64,000 bases of DNA, taken from positions 59,836 through 123,835 of IMG/VR virus record IMGVR_UViG_3300028920_000040, one strand, 5' to 3'. The notes under the pieces are model-generated. The model ran no database searches. It was not told where the DNA came from and worked only from the letters and a program-made list of their open reading frames with translations. The DNA is from a virus. Each line of letters begins with the position of its first letter. Positions within the stretch are counted from its first letter, which is position 1. Both the position numbers and the translations under genes were made by a program. This document shows, piece by piece, positions 17,266 through 26,207 of the stretch.

Positions 17266-17412
17266 ATGATTACTGAAATGAAACATACTGAAAGATTTGG
17301 CATCAAGTGGCCAAGAAGAAAATTAGAAGTTAAGAAACTTTCTGAAGTATATAAATCAGGAAACAATAATCGTCGCAAGGACGATACGAATAAGGTGGAT
17401 ATACTTATATGA
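17266..17412 (+). CDS. 48-aa basic hypothetical protein
   Basis: Starts 1 nt after the adhesin stop (MITEMKHTERFGIKWPRRKL) and ends by ATGA overlap with the next gene. Lys/Arg-rich, no domain recognised. Good packing between two genes supports it, but there is no strong ribosome site. Confidence 0.5.
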   Translation: MITEMKHTERFGIKWPRRKLEVKKLSEVYKSGNNNRRKDDTNKVDILI

Positions 17413-17681
17413 CTAATCTTATTTTAATAGGAGCAGCCATTTTAATTTTGGTTGTTTGGAAAGGATATAATCCTCCAAACGAATATGATGTTAAATATTA
17501 TGATGGAAGTCATCTCATTTGGAATGTCGTATCAACTAAAAAGCCAAAAAGAACAAAAAAATATATAAAGGTATATAATCCCGAAACAGAAACTTGGATG
17601 GAGATTAATATTAAAGATTCGGCTAGTGTTAAAATAGAAAAGATAGATTATATATTAAGAAAGGAAAAAGTACCGAAATAA
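17409..17681 (+). CDS. 90-aa single-pass membrane protein
   Basis: The N-terminus NLILIGAAILILVVW is a clear membrane segment, followed by a soluble tail with a Lys/Arg-rich stretch (KKPKRTKKYIK). Its stop is directly adjacent to the tmRNA 5' end. Function unknown. Confidence 0.7.
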   Translation: MTNLILIGAAILILVVWKGYNPPNEYDVKYYDGSHLIWNVVSTKKPKRTKKYIKVYNPETETWMEINIKDSASVKIEKIDYILRKEKVPK

Positions 17682-18028
17682 GGGCCTGACTTGGATTTCG
17701 ACTTAATGATCTTTGACAGGTAGTTGCATGTAGGAGTTGATCGATGGCTCCTTAAAAATCGATCAAAATATAAATGCAGAAGAATACTCTTATGCAATGG
17801 CTGCTTAATTAAAAAGCGGCGATCCAATGATCTGATGCTTCTAGGATCATTGGTTAATCAGAAGCTGGATGGTATGTAATCCCTGACATATCATTAAGAT
17901 ATTGGGATGCTTTTGTAATAAGTTTGTATAGTTTTTTATTACAAAATAAGATATTAAATTATACTAAACATGTGAACGAAACTATTTGGCGGATATTAAG
18001 GACTCGGGTTCGATCCCCGACAGGTCCA
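17682..18028 (+). ncRNA. ssrA: tmRNA (SsrA), 347 nt
   Basis: Rescues stalled ribosomes by acting first as tRNA-Ala and then as mRNA. The acceptor stem GGGCCTG (17682-17688) pairs with CAGGTCC (18021-18027) over 7 bp, with a G3-U wobble as in the AlaRS identity pair; the discriminator is A18028. The T arm is TCGGG-TTCGATC-CCCGA. PK1: GGAG (17733-17736) with CTCC (17748-17751), around stem TTGATCGAT/ATCGATCAA. After the tag, PK2: stem CCAATGATC/GATCATTGG with GCTTCT pairing to AGAAGC. Another 11-bp hairpin TTTTGTAATAA/TTATTACAAAA follows. The 3' CCA is not encoded, so it must be added; a CCA-adding enzyme is encoded at 32598. Confidence 0.95.
17776..17808 (+). other. tmRNA tag reading frame
   Basis: From resume codon GCA at 17776 the frame reads AEEYSYAMAA and stops at TAA 17806-17808. 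Ten codons including the resume Ala is the same length as the E. coli tag ANDENYALAA, and the hydrophobic A-M-A-A end fits recognition by ClpXP-type proteases. The resume position is inferred from length and from the upstream pseudoknot. Confidence 0.88.
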
Positions 18029-18053
18029 TTATTTTTGTTATAAAGGATTTAAA

Positions 18054-18061
18054 TATAAATA
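18054..18061 (+). promoter_or_regulatory. Candidate T4-type late promoter TATAAATA
   Basis: Exact octamer in the gap between the tmRNA and the first gene of the tagged block, 38 nt before that gene's ATG. Context fits late transcription of head-protein genes; chance occurrence is possible in this composition. Confidence 0.4.
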
Positions 18062-18098
18062 ATTATGATATATTCAATTATTTATCGAGGACTGCCAA

Positions 18099-19124
18099 AT
18101 GAATTTTAGAGATTATTATTTTACAGAATCTAAAAAATACGATCATATAGATTTTAAACCCCCGAATGGAGTCGCATCTGAAGCAAAAAAAGGATTAGAG
18201 TTTCGTCAAAAAGCGGGAGATAAAGGCGGATTATCTGTTAAACAAGCCAAAAAAGAGGGTGTTGGATCAGGAGTTCAAAGAGCAGTCAATCTTAAAAATA
18301 GAGATACAATGTCTCCAAAGACTGTTAAAAGAATGAAAGCATTTTTTGATAGACATGAAAAAAATGCAAAAATAGATTCGAAATATAAAGGAACTCCTTG
18401 GAAAGATAAAGGCTATGTCGCATGGCTACTTTGGGGAGGAGATGCAGGAAGATCGTGGGCAAATAAGATAGTTCGTCAAATGGAATCTGCTGATAAAAAA
18501 ATTAATGAAGGATTTGAAGATGTTGAAAAAGCATTAGAAAGAGGCAGAAATAGCGATCCGGCCGATCCCGATCTTTGGGAAAAAATTAAAAAAGAAGCAG
18601 ACAAAAAATATGGAAAAAAGTCTTCTGCATATAAAAGTGGAAAATATATCATCAAAGAAAATGATTTACCGGAGTTAGTTCTCCCAATAGGAATTTCGGG
18701 CTCGGGTAAAAGTACATGGATTAAGGAATTTAACAAAGATAACAAATACAGAGTTGTCGAGCCGGATGGAATTCGCAGAGAAGTAACTGGTGATGTATCT
18801 GATGCAAGTCAGGATAAACAAGTTTGGAAGATTGCAAAACAGAGGACTATAAATTCGTTAAGAGGCGACCAGAGTGTTATTTTGGATGCCACCAACATTG
18901 ATCCTGACCACCGAGCAGAATTTATAGAAGGTCTTCCTGAATGTGAATTAAAAGCAAAAATATTTAGACTTGATCCTGAAGAAGCAAAGAAAAGAATTAA
19001 ATCTGATATAGAATCTGGAAAAGATAGATCGAATGTACCTGAAGAAATTGTCGATAAGATGTTTGATAGATTTCAGGATAGTATTTCAAAATTAGAAGAT
19101 CAAGGATTTCAAATTATTAAATAA
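18099..19124 (+). CDS. Tagged DUF5824-like protein fused to a PNK-type kinase
   Basis: Three parts. Tag MNFRDYYFTE (F-T-E at residue 10). Residues about 25-125 resemble the phage DUF5824 type domain (VASEAKKGLEFRQKAGDKGG, then VAWLLWGGDAGRSWANKI). Residues about 190-341 are a P-loop kinase of the polynucleotide kinase/AAA_33 group: GISGSGKSTW at 198-207, EPDGIRREVTG, and VILDATNI as the Walker B region. T4 PNK repairs cleaved RNA ends, so a role in RNA repair or nucleotide phosphorylation is plausible. First gene of the tagged block; GAGGA ribosome site. Confidence 0.8.
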   Translation: MNFRDYYFTESKKYDHIDFKPPNGVASEAKKGLEFRQKAGDKGGLSVKQAKKEGVGSGVQRAVNLKNRDTMSPKTVKRMKAFFDRHEKNAKIDSKYKGTPWKDKGYVAWLLWGGDAGRSWANKIVRQMESADKKINEGFEDVEKALERGRNSDPADPDLWEKIKKEADKKYGKKSSAYKSGKYIIKENDLPELVLPIGISGSGKSTWIKEFNKDNKYRVVEPDGIRREVTGDVSDASQDKQVWKIAKQRTINSLRGDQSVILDATNIDPDHRAEFIEGLPECELKAKIFRLDPEEAKKRIKSDIESGKDRSNVPEEIVDKMFDRFQDSISKLEDQGFQIIK

Positions 19125-19134
19125 GGAGAGTAAA

Positions 19135-19458
19135 ATGAATTTTAAAGATTATTTAGATGAAGTTATAATGAGGCAGTTGAATGAATCTGGTGGCAAAACT
19201 AAAACAATAGTTACATATAAAGTAAAAGCTAAGAAAAAGATTGAAGACCCGAAATACAAAGAACCAGGTGCGTTTGTTAAAAAGGGATTAACTAAGGAAA
19301 TCAAAAAAAATGAAATAGATTTTATTAAGAAGAATGGTTATACTTTTGATATTCCAATGAGAGATTATTCCGCCAAGATTAAAGTGAGTCCAGAAGATTT
19401 GGATATTTTAGAAGTAACACAAACAATTACAACAAGTACATCTTCTAAAAAAATATAA
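19135..19458 (+). CDS. Tagged 107-aa protein
   Basis: Tag MNFKDYLDEVIMRQLNE with L-D-E and L-N-E as possible cut points (Glu9, Glu17). The body is Lys-rich (KVKAKKKIEDPKYKEP) and ends in a Thr/Ser run. GGAGAG precedes the start. Not recognised. Confidence 0.75.
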   Translation: MNFKDYLDEVIMRQLNESGGKTKTIVTYKVKAKKKIEDPKYKEPGAFVKKGLTKEIKKNEIDFIKKNGYTFDIPMRDYSAKIKVSPEDLDILEVTQTITTSTSSKKI

Positions 19459-19497
19459 TCTAAATTAGAAGATCAAGGATTTCAAGTAATCGATTAG
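19459..19497 (+). pseudogene. Relic of a duplicated kinase-gene 3' end
   Basis: Directly after the stop of the preceding gene and in the same frame, 13 codons read SKLEDQGFQVID then stop. This repeats the last residues of the kinase gene (SKLEDQGFQIIK) with matching DNA at 19086-19127, including the AGGAG that follows. It looks like a scar of tandem duplication or unequal recombination, now serving as leader for the next gene. Confidence 0.7.
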
Positions 19498-19505
19498 GAG
19501 AAAAA

Positions 19506-20903
19506 ATGAATTTTAGAGAACATTATTTTACTCTTATAGAAAGATTTGGTCTTGACGCAATGTACGTTCCTCCAAAGGATAAGCAGTATCAATTATATGA
19601 CTTCTATGCATTGTCTTTAATTAATCCAAATGCTTTTATGGATGAAGAAGCACAAGACTATTTTAAGCAGGCTAAAGAAACTATCGTTAATCATATCTAT
19701 AATGACTTTATGTATGCTGTATATTTTGCATTAGCGTCTGAACTATATCATACAAATGATGCGTCTGATTTTGAAAGTTTTAATTATAAAAATGAAAAAG
19801 ATAGAGCAGATTTAAAAAAAGAAGTTGGTCTTACCGATAAAGAAATTGATATTCTAGGAAAATTAGGGTCTAATATTCCAAGTAGAAAAGTAAGATATAA
19901 TAAGCTCAAAAAATTACTTTCTCCTGATGAGATGGCTAATATAGCAATAAAAGTTTTTGGAAAACATAAATGGTGGAATTCTGCATATGGCGGCGAAGCA
20001 TGGGCAAATATTGCTAAGGGATATAAAAGATTAATTAATGCAAAAACTATTGGAGATAAAATGGTTGCTATCGATCACGTTTACGATCTTCAACATAATT
20101 CAGATACTGTATTCGATAAGGTACAAGAATATTATAAAGGAGGCGACCTTTATTGGTTAAAGAATGCTCTTGATGATAAGGCACAAATCAAAGAACCTCA
20201 TGTTTATCTAGATAAAACATCTCCTCAATTATTCAGACCCCTTGCATATGCTTTTAAACAGCTATATGGAAAAACTCTTGAATCTTTTAAAACAGAAAAA
20301 GAAGAAAAAATTAAACAAATATTAGGAAAGTATAATGTTGATATTAATGATCCTCTCGTACAAGAATTTTTAAATGCTATTCAACCATTATTAGCCGTTT
20401 ATGAAAAATTAGATAATTATACTAAAACTGAAATTATTAGTATTATTAAAATTATAAAACAGAAAGATTATAATCAATTGAGTGACGATGATACATATGA
20501 TGATTTAAGAGACGCTATAGACACCGAAGAAACATATGATGTTATTGATTATAAAACCGAAGTTAATATTAGAAAAGCAATATCAAAGTTTATTAATAGA
20601 ATAGAAAATTATAAAACAAAACAATTTTCTAATTATCTTATAAAAGCTGGTTCTGAATTATTTGATTATATTATTAAAAATAGTTATAATGCAGATAAAA
20701 TAATGAAGACATATGATAAATTTCTTAAATTGGCCGAAAAAATTTCTACAGCATATAATATAGATTTAATACAAGATATATTTCAGAATATAGTAGAAAA
20801 CATTGAAAACGATAAGATTAAATTTAAAAACGAACAGCAAAAAGAAAAAGCAAAAAAGTTAGTAACAACATTATTAATGGATATCGAAGATTGGGGATTA
20901 TAA
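19506..20903 (+). CDS. DFYAL-family paralog A1, tagged
   Basis: First of six tandem relatives of a family I do not recognise, named here for the conserved D-F-Y-A-L. Tag MNFREHYFTLIE (L-I-E, Glu12). Shared core: RFGLDAMYVPPKDKQYQLYD, MDEEAQDYF, YGGEAW..IAKGYKRLI, MVAIDHVYDLQHNSDTVFDK and IKEPHVYLDKTSPQLFRPLA. The invariant H-x-Y-D-L-Q-H-N might be a metal or catalytic site. The C-terminal about 190 residues are Lys/Asp/Asn-rich helices unique to this copy. 465 aa. Confidence 0.8.
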   Translation: MNFREHYFTLIERFGLDAMYVPPKDKQYQLYDFYALSLINPNAFMDEEAQDYFKQAKETIVNHIYNDFMYAVYFALASELYHTNDASDFESFNYKNEKDRADLKKEVGLTDKEIDILGKLGSNIPSRKVRYNKLKKLLSPDEMANIAIKVFGKHKWWNSAYGGEAWANIAKGYKRLINAKTIGDKMVAIDHVYDLQHNSDTVFDKVQEYYKGGDLYWLKNALDDKAQIKEPHVYLDKTSPQLFRPLAYAFKQLYGKTLESFKTEKEEKIKQILGKYNVDINDPLVQEFLNAIQPLLAVYEKLDNYTKTEIISIIKIIKQKDYNQLSDDDTYDDLRDAIDTEETYDVIDYKTEVNIRKAISKFINRIENYKTKQFSNYLIKAGSELFDYIIKNSYNADKIMKTYDKFLKLAEKISTAYNIDLIQDIFQNIVENIENDKIKFKNEQQKEKAKKLVTTLLMDIEDWGL

Positions 20904-22231
20904 TGAATTTTAGAGAACATTACTTTATAGAAAAGTTTGGTATGGAATCAATTTACACCATACCAAAAGACAAAGAACAACAGCTCTTTGACTTTTATGC
21001 TTTAACAATGTTCAATCCTAATGCATTAATGGATGAAGAAGCCCAGATGTTTTTTTCAGAAGCTAAAGAAAAAATTATTGACAGCCTTCAAAAATCTTTT
21101 ATAGATGCTTTATATACGGCCATTGCTGCTGAACTTACTCATACATTAATGCAGGCTTATCCTTTCTATTATGCATATCGTAATGATCATGACATTAAAT
21201 CAAAAAAATCTAAAGCAGAAGTTGAAGAAAAATTTACTCCTGAAGAAATAAAGGTACTTAAAAACTCTCATAATATTAGATCATATAATTATGATCAAAG
21301 AGCAAATTTCTTTAAAGAAAAAGGATACACTCCTGAAAAATTATATATTCTAGCTAAAAAAGTTTTTGATTTAAATTGGAGTTCTTCATTTGGTGGAAAG
21401 AAATGGAAAGAAATAGCGGTGGGATTAGAAAGATTAATTAATGCAAAATCTATGGGTGATAAAATGGTCGCTATAGATCATGCTTATGATCTTCAACACA
21501 ACAACGATACAGTCTTCAATAAAGTAAAAGAATTCGCTAAGCACGGAAGTTACGAGTGGCTCAAAAGAGCATTGGATTTAAAAGCACAAATTAAAGAGCC
21601 TCATGTTTATCTTGATAATATTTCTTCACAATTATATAGACCAATGGCTTACGCATTAAAACAAATATATGGAAAAACATTGGAAAGTTTTCTAAAACAA
21701 AAAGAAGAAGAAAAACAAAAATTTAAAGAAGAAATTTTAGAAAAGTGGCCAAACATTTTTAATGGAATTCGTCTTGAACACCAGGCAAAGAGATCATCAA
21801 TACAATATAATGTTCCAGTTAGTATATTTATACAATATGATTTTGATAAAAATAAATTAATAGATTCTTTTTATGTTCGACATAGTAACAAATCAATGTT
21901 AAATGATTATAGAAATAGTCCAGATACTATAGAAGTTAAAGTAATAAAACCAGAAGAAGCAAAACAGTTTATAATAAAAAAAGCAACAGACGCAAAAAAA
22001 TACAATTCAAGTGATTATAATAAATTTTTAAAAGGAGCAATTCAAGCAGCTAGGTCAAGAAATTCTTTTATGGCTCTTTATTATAATACATCATATAATA
22101 ATTTTGGATTTTCTAGTATAGGCGATTTTGGATATAATAATGAAAAAGATATAAAACCAGGATTTATAGCACTTGGTAATTATGTAATAATAGCCATTGT
22201 TAATCCAGACGGGAGTATAGATGAAATTTAG
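20903..22231 (+). CDS. DFYAL-family paralog B1, tagged
   Basis: Tag MNFREHYFIE, then the B-type signature KFGMESIYTIPKDKEQQLFD. It keeps the family core (MVAIDHAYDLQHNNDTVFNK; IKEPHVYLDNISSQLYRPMA). The C-terminal domain (about residues 290-442) differs from type A and looks mixed alpha/beta (VSIFIQYDFDKNKLIDSFYV...). Start taken at ATG 20903, which shares a base with the previous stop; an in-frame ATG 12 nt upstream lies inside that gene. Confidence 0.8.
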   Translation: MNFREHYFIEKFGMESIYTIPKDKEQQLFDFYALTMFNPNALMDEEAQMFFSEAKEKIIDSLQKSFIDALYTAIAAELTHTLMQAYPFYYAYRNDHDIKSKKSKAEVEEKFTPEEIKVLKNSHNIRSYNYDQRANFFKEKGYTPEKLYILAKKVFDLNWSSSFGGKKWKEIAVGLERLINAKSMGDKMVAIDHAYDLQHNNDTVFNKVKEFAKHGSYEWLKRALDLKAQIKEPHVYLDNISSQLYRPMAYALKQIYGKTLESFLKQKEEEKQKFKEEILEKWPNIFNGIRLEHQAKRSSIQYNVPVSIFIQYDFDKNKLIDSFYVRHSNKSMLNDYRNSPDTIEVKVIKPEEAKQFIIKKATDAKKYNSSDYNKFLKGAIQAARSRNSFMALYYNTSYNNFGFSSIGDFGYNNEKDIKPGFIALGNYVIIAIVNPDGSIDEI

Positions 22232-23537
22232 AGAACATTATTTTACAGAGAAGTTTGGTATGGAATCTATATATTCTCTGCCAAAAGACAAAGAACAACA
22301 GCTCTTTGACTTTTATGCTTTAACAATGTTCAATCCTAGTGCTTTGATGGACGAAGAAGCCGAAATGTTTTTTAATGAAGCAAAAGAAACAGTAATAAAT
22401 GGTCTTCAAAAATCTTTTATAGATGCTTTATATACAGCCATTGCTGCTGAACTTTTTCATACAAAAGATCAAGCAAAACCATTTCATGAATATGAACATT
22501 CTTTTTCTATAAAAAATAGAAAAAATGCAAAAAGTATTATCGAGTCTCAATTTACTCCAGAAGAAATAGCTTTAATAGATGATATTTCTAATGAATATGA
22601 CTATTCTAGAGGCGAATTGGATTATGATCAAAGAGCAAAAATTTTTAAAGAAGGTGGATATTCTCCTGAAAAATTATATAAATTTGCTAAAAAAGTTTTT
22701 AATCTTGATTGGTATGGTGGATATGGCGGCAAGAAATGGAAACAAATTGCAGATGGATTAGAAAGATTAATAGATTCAAAATCTCTTGGTGATAAAATGG
22801 TCGCTATAGATCATGCTTATGATCTTCAACATAACAACGATACAGTCTTTAATAAAGTAAAAAAATTCGCTAAGCACGGAAGTTATAGTTGGCTTAAGAG
22901 AGCTTTAGATTTAAAAGCCAAAATTAAAGAGCCTCATGTTTATCTTAATAATATTTCTTCACAATTATATAGGCCTCTTGCTTATGCATTTAAAAAACTT
23001 TATAATAAAACTCTTGAAGACTTTACTAGACAACAAGCAGAAAATAGAGAAACAAATAAAAAAAGAGTTTTAGAATTGTGGGCAAAATCAGATGATTTAG
23101 ATTATATTAAAAGACGTATGATTTATTCTTCACTGAGGGATAACTCTAACGTATCATCTTTTGCAAGATATGATAGTGAAAACGATGAGATAATAAATAC
23201 TTTTTATATATCACACGATAATAATGGAATACAAAGATATAGAAACGATCCAGAATATTTTGAATTGGAAACGATAACACCAGAAAAAGCAAAAGAAGAA
23301 GCAGTAAAAATAGCAAATGATGCAAAAAAATTGAAACCACAAAAATATAAAAATGAATTAAAAGATGTACAATATTATGCAAATGTGTTTAATAAAAATG
23401 GTGCAATATACTATGATATAGAAGATGATACTTTTGAAAATACTTTTTATTCTAATGCTTTTATTAATAAAAACCCTGGAGATATATTTAGTTCGACGTT
23501 TGTATTGATGAAAATAGTTACTCCAAAAAAAGATTAA
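22221..23537 (+). CDS. DFYAL-family paralog B2, tagged
   Basis: Tag MKFREHYFTE. B-type opening KFGMESIYSLPKDKEQQLFD and core MVAIDHAYDLQHNNDTVFNK. The C-terminal domain aligns with B1 (NVSSFARYDSENDEIINTFY, then PEKAKEEAVKIANDAKK). Overlaps B1 by 11 nt. The first 400 nt are close to B1 at DNA level, so duplication is recent relative to the A/B split. Confidence 0.8.
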   Translation: MKFREHYFTEKFGMESIYSLPKDKEQQLFDFYALTMFNPSALMDEEAEMFFNEAKETVINGLQKSFIDALYTAIAAELFHTKDQAKPFHEYEHSFSIKNRKNAKSIIESQFTPEEIALIDDISNEYDYSRGELDYDQRAKIFKEGGYSPEKLYKFAKKVFNLDWYGGYGGKKWKQIADGLERLIDSKSLGDKMVAIDHAYDLQHNNDTVFNKVKKFAKHGSYSWLKRALDLKAKIKEPHVYLNNISSQLYRPLAYAFKKLYNKTLEDFTRQQAENRETNKKRVLELWAKSDDLDYIKRRMIYSSLRDNSNVSSFARYDSENDEIINTFYISHDNNGIQRYRNDPEYFELETITPEKAKEEAVKIANDAKKLKPQKYKNELKDVQYYANVFNKNGAIYYDIEDDTFENTFYSNAFINKNPGDIFSSTFVLMKIVTPKKD

Positions 23538-23559
23538 ATATAAAATATGGAGAATAATT

Positions 23560-23715
23560 GTGAAAAAAATTAAATCTTATTTAGACGAAAAACTTTTTGG
23601 TGGAAAAAAGTCAGATGTTGAAGTTATTGCTAAGGCAATATCTAAAATAATTAAAGATAAAGCTAAGGATGCGGGAATTGATCCTAAGGAAATACTTCAT
23701 TATATCAAGGTATAA
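23560..23715 (+). CDS. Small tagged-type protein, 51 aa
   Basis: GTG start behind GGAGAA. Reads MKKIKSYLDEKLFGG, where I-K-S-Y-L-D-E fits the tag core with a cut after Glu10, followed by a Lys-rich helix (VIAKAISKIIKDKAKDAG). Sits between paralogs B2 and B3. Function unknown. Confidence 0.65.
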   Translation: MKKIKSYLDEKLFGGKKSDVEVIAKAISKIIKDKAKDAGIDPKEILHYIKV

Positions 23716-23719
23716 TTAT

Positions 23720-25045
23720 ATGAATTTTAGAGAATATTACTTTGTAGAAAAATTTGGTATGGAATCAATTTATTCTTTACCGGAAGACAAAGAACAACAG
23801 CTCTTTGACTTTTATGCATTGTCATTAATTAATCCTAATGCATTAATGGATGAAGAAGCTCAAATGTTTTTTAATGAAGCAAAAGAAACAGTAATAAATG
23901 GTCTTCAAAAATCTTTTATAGGTGCTTTATATACAGCCGTTGCCGCAGAACTTTTCCATACACAAGCACAAGCAATTCCTTTCTATAAGGCTAAATGGGG
24001 AAGTTCTAAACAAAGAATAAACGCAATAAATAAAATTGAAAAAATTTTTACTCCTGAAGAAATAAAATTAGTAGAAGACATGCGTAATTTTGGTTTAAAG
24101 AGTTATGATAAAAGAGCAAACTTTTTAAAAGAAAAAGGATATACTCCTGAAAAATTATATAAACTAGGACAAAAAATATTTGGTTTATCTTGGTCTTCAG
24201 GATATGGCGGTAAGAAATGGAAGCAGATAGCCGATGCATTAGAAAGACTGATTAATGCAACTTCTCCCGGTGAGAAAATGGTTGCTATAGATCATGCTTA
24301 TGATCTTCAACATAACAACGATACAGTCTTTAATAAAGTAAAAGAGTTTGCAAAACACGGTAGTTATAGTTGGCTTAAGAGAGCTTTAGATTTAAAAGCC
24401 AAAATTAAAGAACCTCATATTTATCTTCAAAATATATCTGCTCAGCTTTATAGACCTCTTGCTTACGCATTAAAACAAATATATGGAAAAACATTAGAAG
24501 ATTTTATAAGACAAAAAGAAGAACAAAAACAAAAAATTATAGATGATATTTTAAAGAATTGGCCAGAAAATGAAAGTCAAAAAGGCGTAGATCAATCTGC
24601 AAAATTTCGTTCGGTTCAAGATAATGCTCCGGTTAGTATATTTATAAAATATGATTTTGATGAACACAAAATAATCGATGATTCTTTTGTTTCACATCTT
24701 CGCGACAATCTTTTAAAATCTTATAAAAATAGCGATGATTATATCGAAATCAAAATAATAAATCCTAAAGATGCAAAGAAAGAAATACTTGAAAAAGCAA
24801 AATTAGCAAGAGAAAAATCTGATGATTATAATGAGCAGATAGAAGTGACACAACAAGACGCAGAACAAACAAAAATGGAATATATAATTTATTATGATCC
24901 ATTGGAAAAATATGAAAATTTTGGTCATACTGGAAGAAAAAATTTAAGATCGGAGTATCAAAGAAGTAAACCAGGCGATATGATATATGATAGATATGTA
25001 TTAATGGCAATTATTAAATCGGATGGAAGTGTAGATGAACTTTAA
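23720..25045 (+). CDS. DFYAL-family paralog B3, tagged
   Basis: Tag MNFREYYFVE and B-type core. The C-terminus is B-type (VSIFIKYDFDEHKIIDDSFV; YIIYYDPLEKYENFGHTGRK). Start ATG 23720 rather than an in-frame start 51 nt earlier inside the preceding small gene. The leader AAGGTATAATTAT is also found before paralog A3 at 26208, showing that the initiation region was copied with the gene. Confidence 0.8.
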   Translation: MNFREYYFVEKFGMESIYSLPEDKEQQLFDFYALSLINPNALMDEEAQMFFNEAKETVINGLQKSFIGALYTAVAAELFHTQAQAIPFYKAKWGSSKQRINAINKIEKIFTPEEIKLVEDMRNFGLKSYDKRANFLKEKGYTPEKLYKLGQKIFGLSWSSGYGGKKWKQIADALERLINATSPGEKMVAIDHAYDLQHNNDTVFNKVKEFAKHGSYSWLKRALDLKAKIKEPHIYLQNISAQLYRPLAYALKQIYGKTLEDFIRQKEEQKQKIIDDILKNWPENESQKGVDQSAKFRSVQDNAPVSIFIKYDFDEHKIIDDSFVSHLRDNLLKSYKNSDDYIEIKIINPKDAKKEILEKAKLAREKSDDYNEQIEVTQQDAEQTKMEYIIYYDPLEKYENFGHTGRKNLRSEYQRSKPGDMIYDRYVLMAIIKSDGSVDEL

Positions 25046-26186
25046 AGAATACTATAATTTAAACGAAAGATTTGGTCTTGATGCGATGTACGTTCCTCCA
25101 AAGGATAAGCAGTATCAATTATATGACTTCTATGCATTATCATTAATTAATCCAAATGCTTTTATGGATGAAGAAGCTAAGGATTATTTTAAACAAGCCA
25201 AAGAATCAATCATAGATGCAACATATAAAGACTTTGTTAATGCTTTATTCTTTTCTATTGCATCAGAGATTTTTCATATGGAAGACTCTGCATACTTTTC
25301 TCGATTGAATCGAAAAGATATAAAAGATTTTTATAATCTTACTGATAAAGAAATGAAATTTGTAGAAAAAATGTTTGAAGACAACAGTGCAAAATCTAGA
25401 GAAGAAAGAAATAAAATAGTAAGACATGAATTTTCCCCACAAGAACTTGCTAACTTTGCAACGAAAATATTTGCTGGTAATCCAAAAGCATCTCACGAAG
25501 TTGGAGAAAATGATATGTGGGAAGAAGGGTATGGTGGAAAAGCATGGTGGAATATTGCTAAAGGATATAATAGACTGCTTAATGCAAAATCCATACCAGA
25601 TAAAATGGTTGCTATAGATCATGTATATGATTTACAACACAACTCTAATACTGTATTTGATAAGGTACGAGATTATTATAAGAGCGGGTATTCTTGGCTA
25701 AAAGATTCATTAGACGATAAAGCACAAATTAAAGACCCACACGTTTATATTGATAAAACATCTCCTCAATTGTTTAGACCTTTAGCTTACGCTTTTAAAC
25801 AGTTATATGGAAAGACTATTGAATCTTTTAAAAAAGAACAATCAGAAAAATATGAAAAAGATATTATAGAGTTTATGGATAAAAACGGAATTGATCATTC
25901 GCTTTCGTTTTTAGTTGATGGTTTTTTTGACGCACTAGAATTTTTAAATAAATATAAAACAGAAATGGGACTTTCAAAAGAATGGATTGAAAATCGAAAA
26001 TTTAGGTTTAAATATAGTTTAATAGATCAAAATCAAAACAATATAGAAGGTGGTATAAACTTTATAATAGATTTAATTGAACAACATGTTAATATGGCTA
26101 ATATACCATCGTCAGAATCAAAGATAATTATTGATAAATTAGAAGATATTATTAATAAGTTATCAAATTTAAATTATTTTAAATAA
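25035..26186 (+). CDS. DFYAL-family paralog A2, tagged
   Basis: Tag MNFKEYYNLNE (L-N-E, Glu11), then RFGLDAMYVPPKDKQYQLYD. Full core retained (MVAIDHVYDLQHNSNTVFDK; IKDPHVYIDKTSPQLFRPLA). The C-terminal part is shorter than in A1 and unrelated by eye. Overlaps B3 by 11 nt. Confidence 0.8.
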   Translation: MNFKEYYNLNERFGLDAMYVPPKDKQYQLYDFYALSLINPNAFMDEEAKDYFKQAKESIIDATYKDFVNALFFSIASEIFHMEDSAYFSRLNRKDIKDFYNLTDKEMKFVEKMFEDNSAKSREERNKIVRHEFSPQELANFATKIFAGNPKASHEVGENDMWEEGYGGKAWWNIAKGYNRLLNAKSIPDKMVAIDHVYDLQHNSNTVFDKVRDYYKSGYSWLKDSLDDKAQIKDPHVYIDKTSPQLFRPLAYAFKQLYGKTIESFKKEQSEKYEKDIIEFMDKNGIDHSLSFLVDGFFDALEFLNKYKTEMGLSKEWIENRKFRFKYSLIDQNQNNIEGGINFIIDLIEQHVNMANIPSSESKIIIDKLEDIINKLSNLNYFK

Positions 26187-26207
26187 TAAAATTAAAGGTA
26201 TAATTAT

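Noticed and set aside
18025-18028. TCCA at the tmRNA end read as an encoded 3' CCA tail
   Set aside because: The CC is needed for the acceptor stem (CAGGTCC with GGGCCTG). Shifting the stem to free CCA destroys pairing, so CCA is not encoded.
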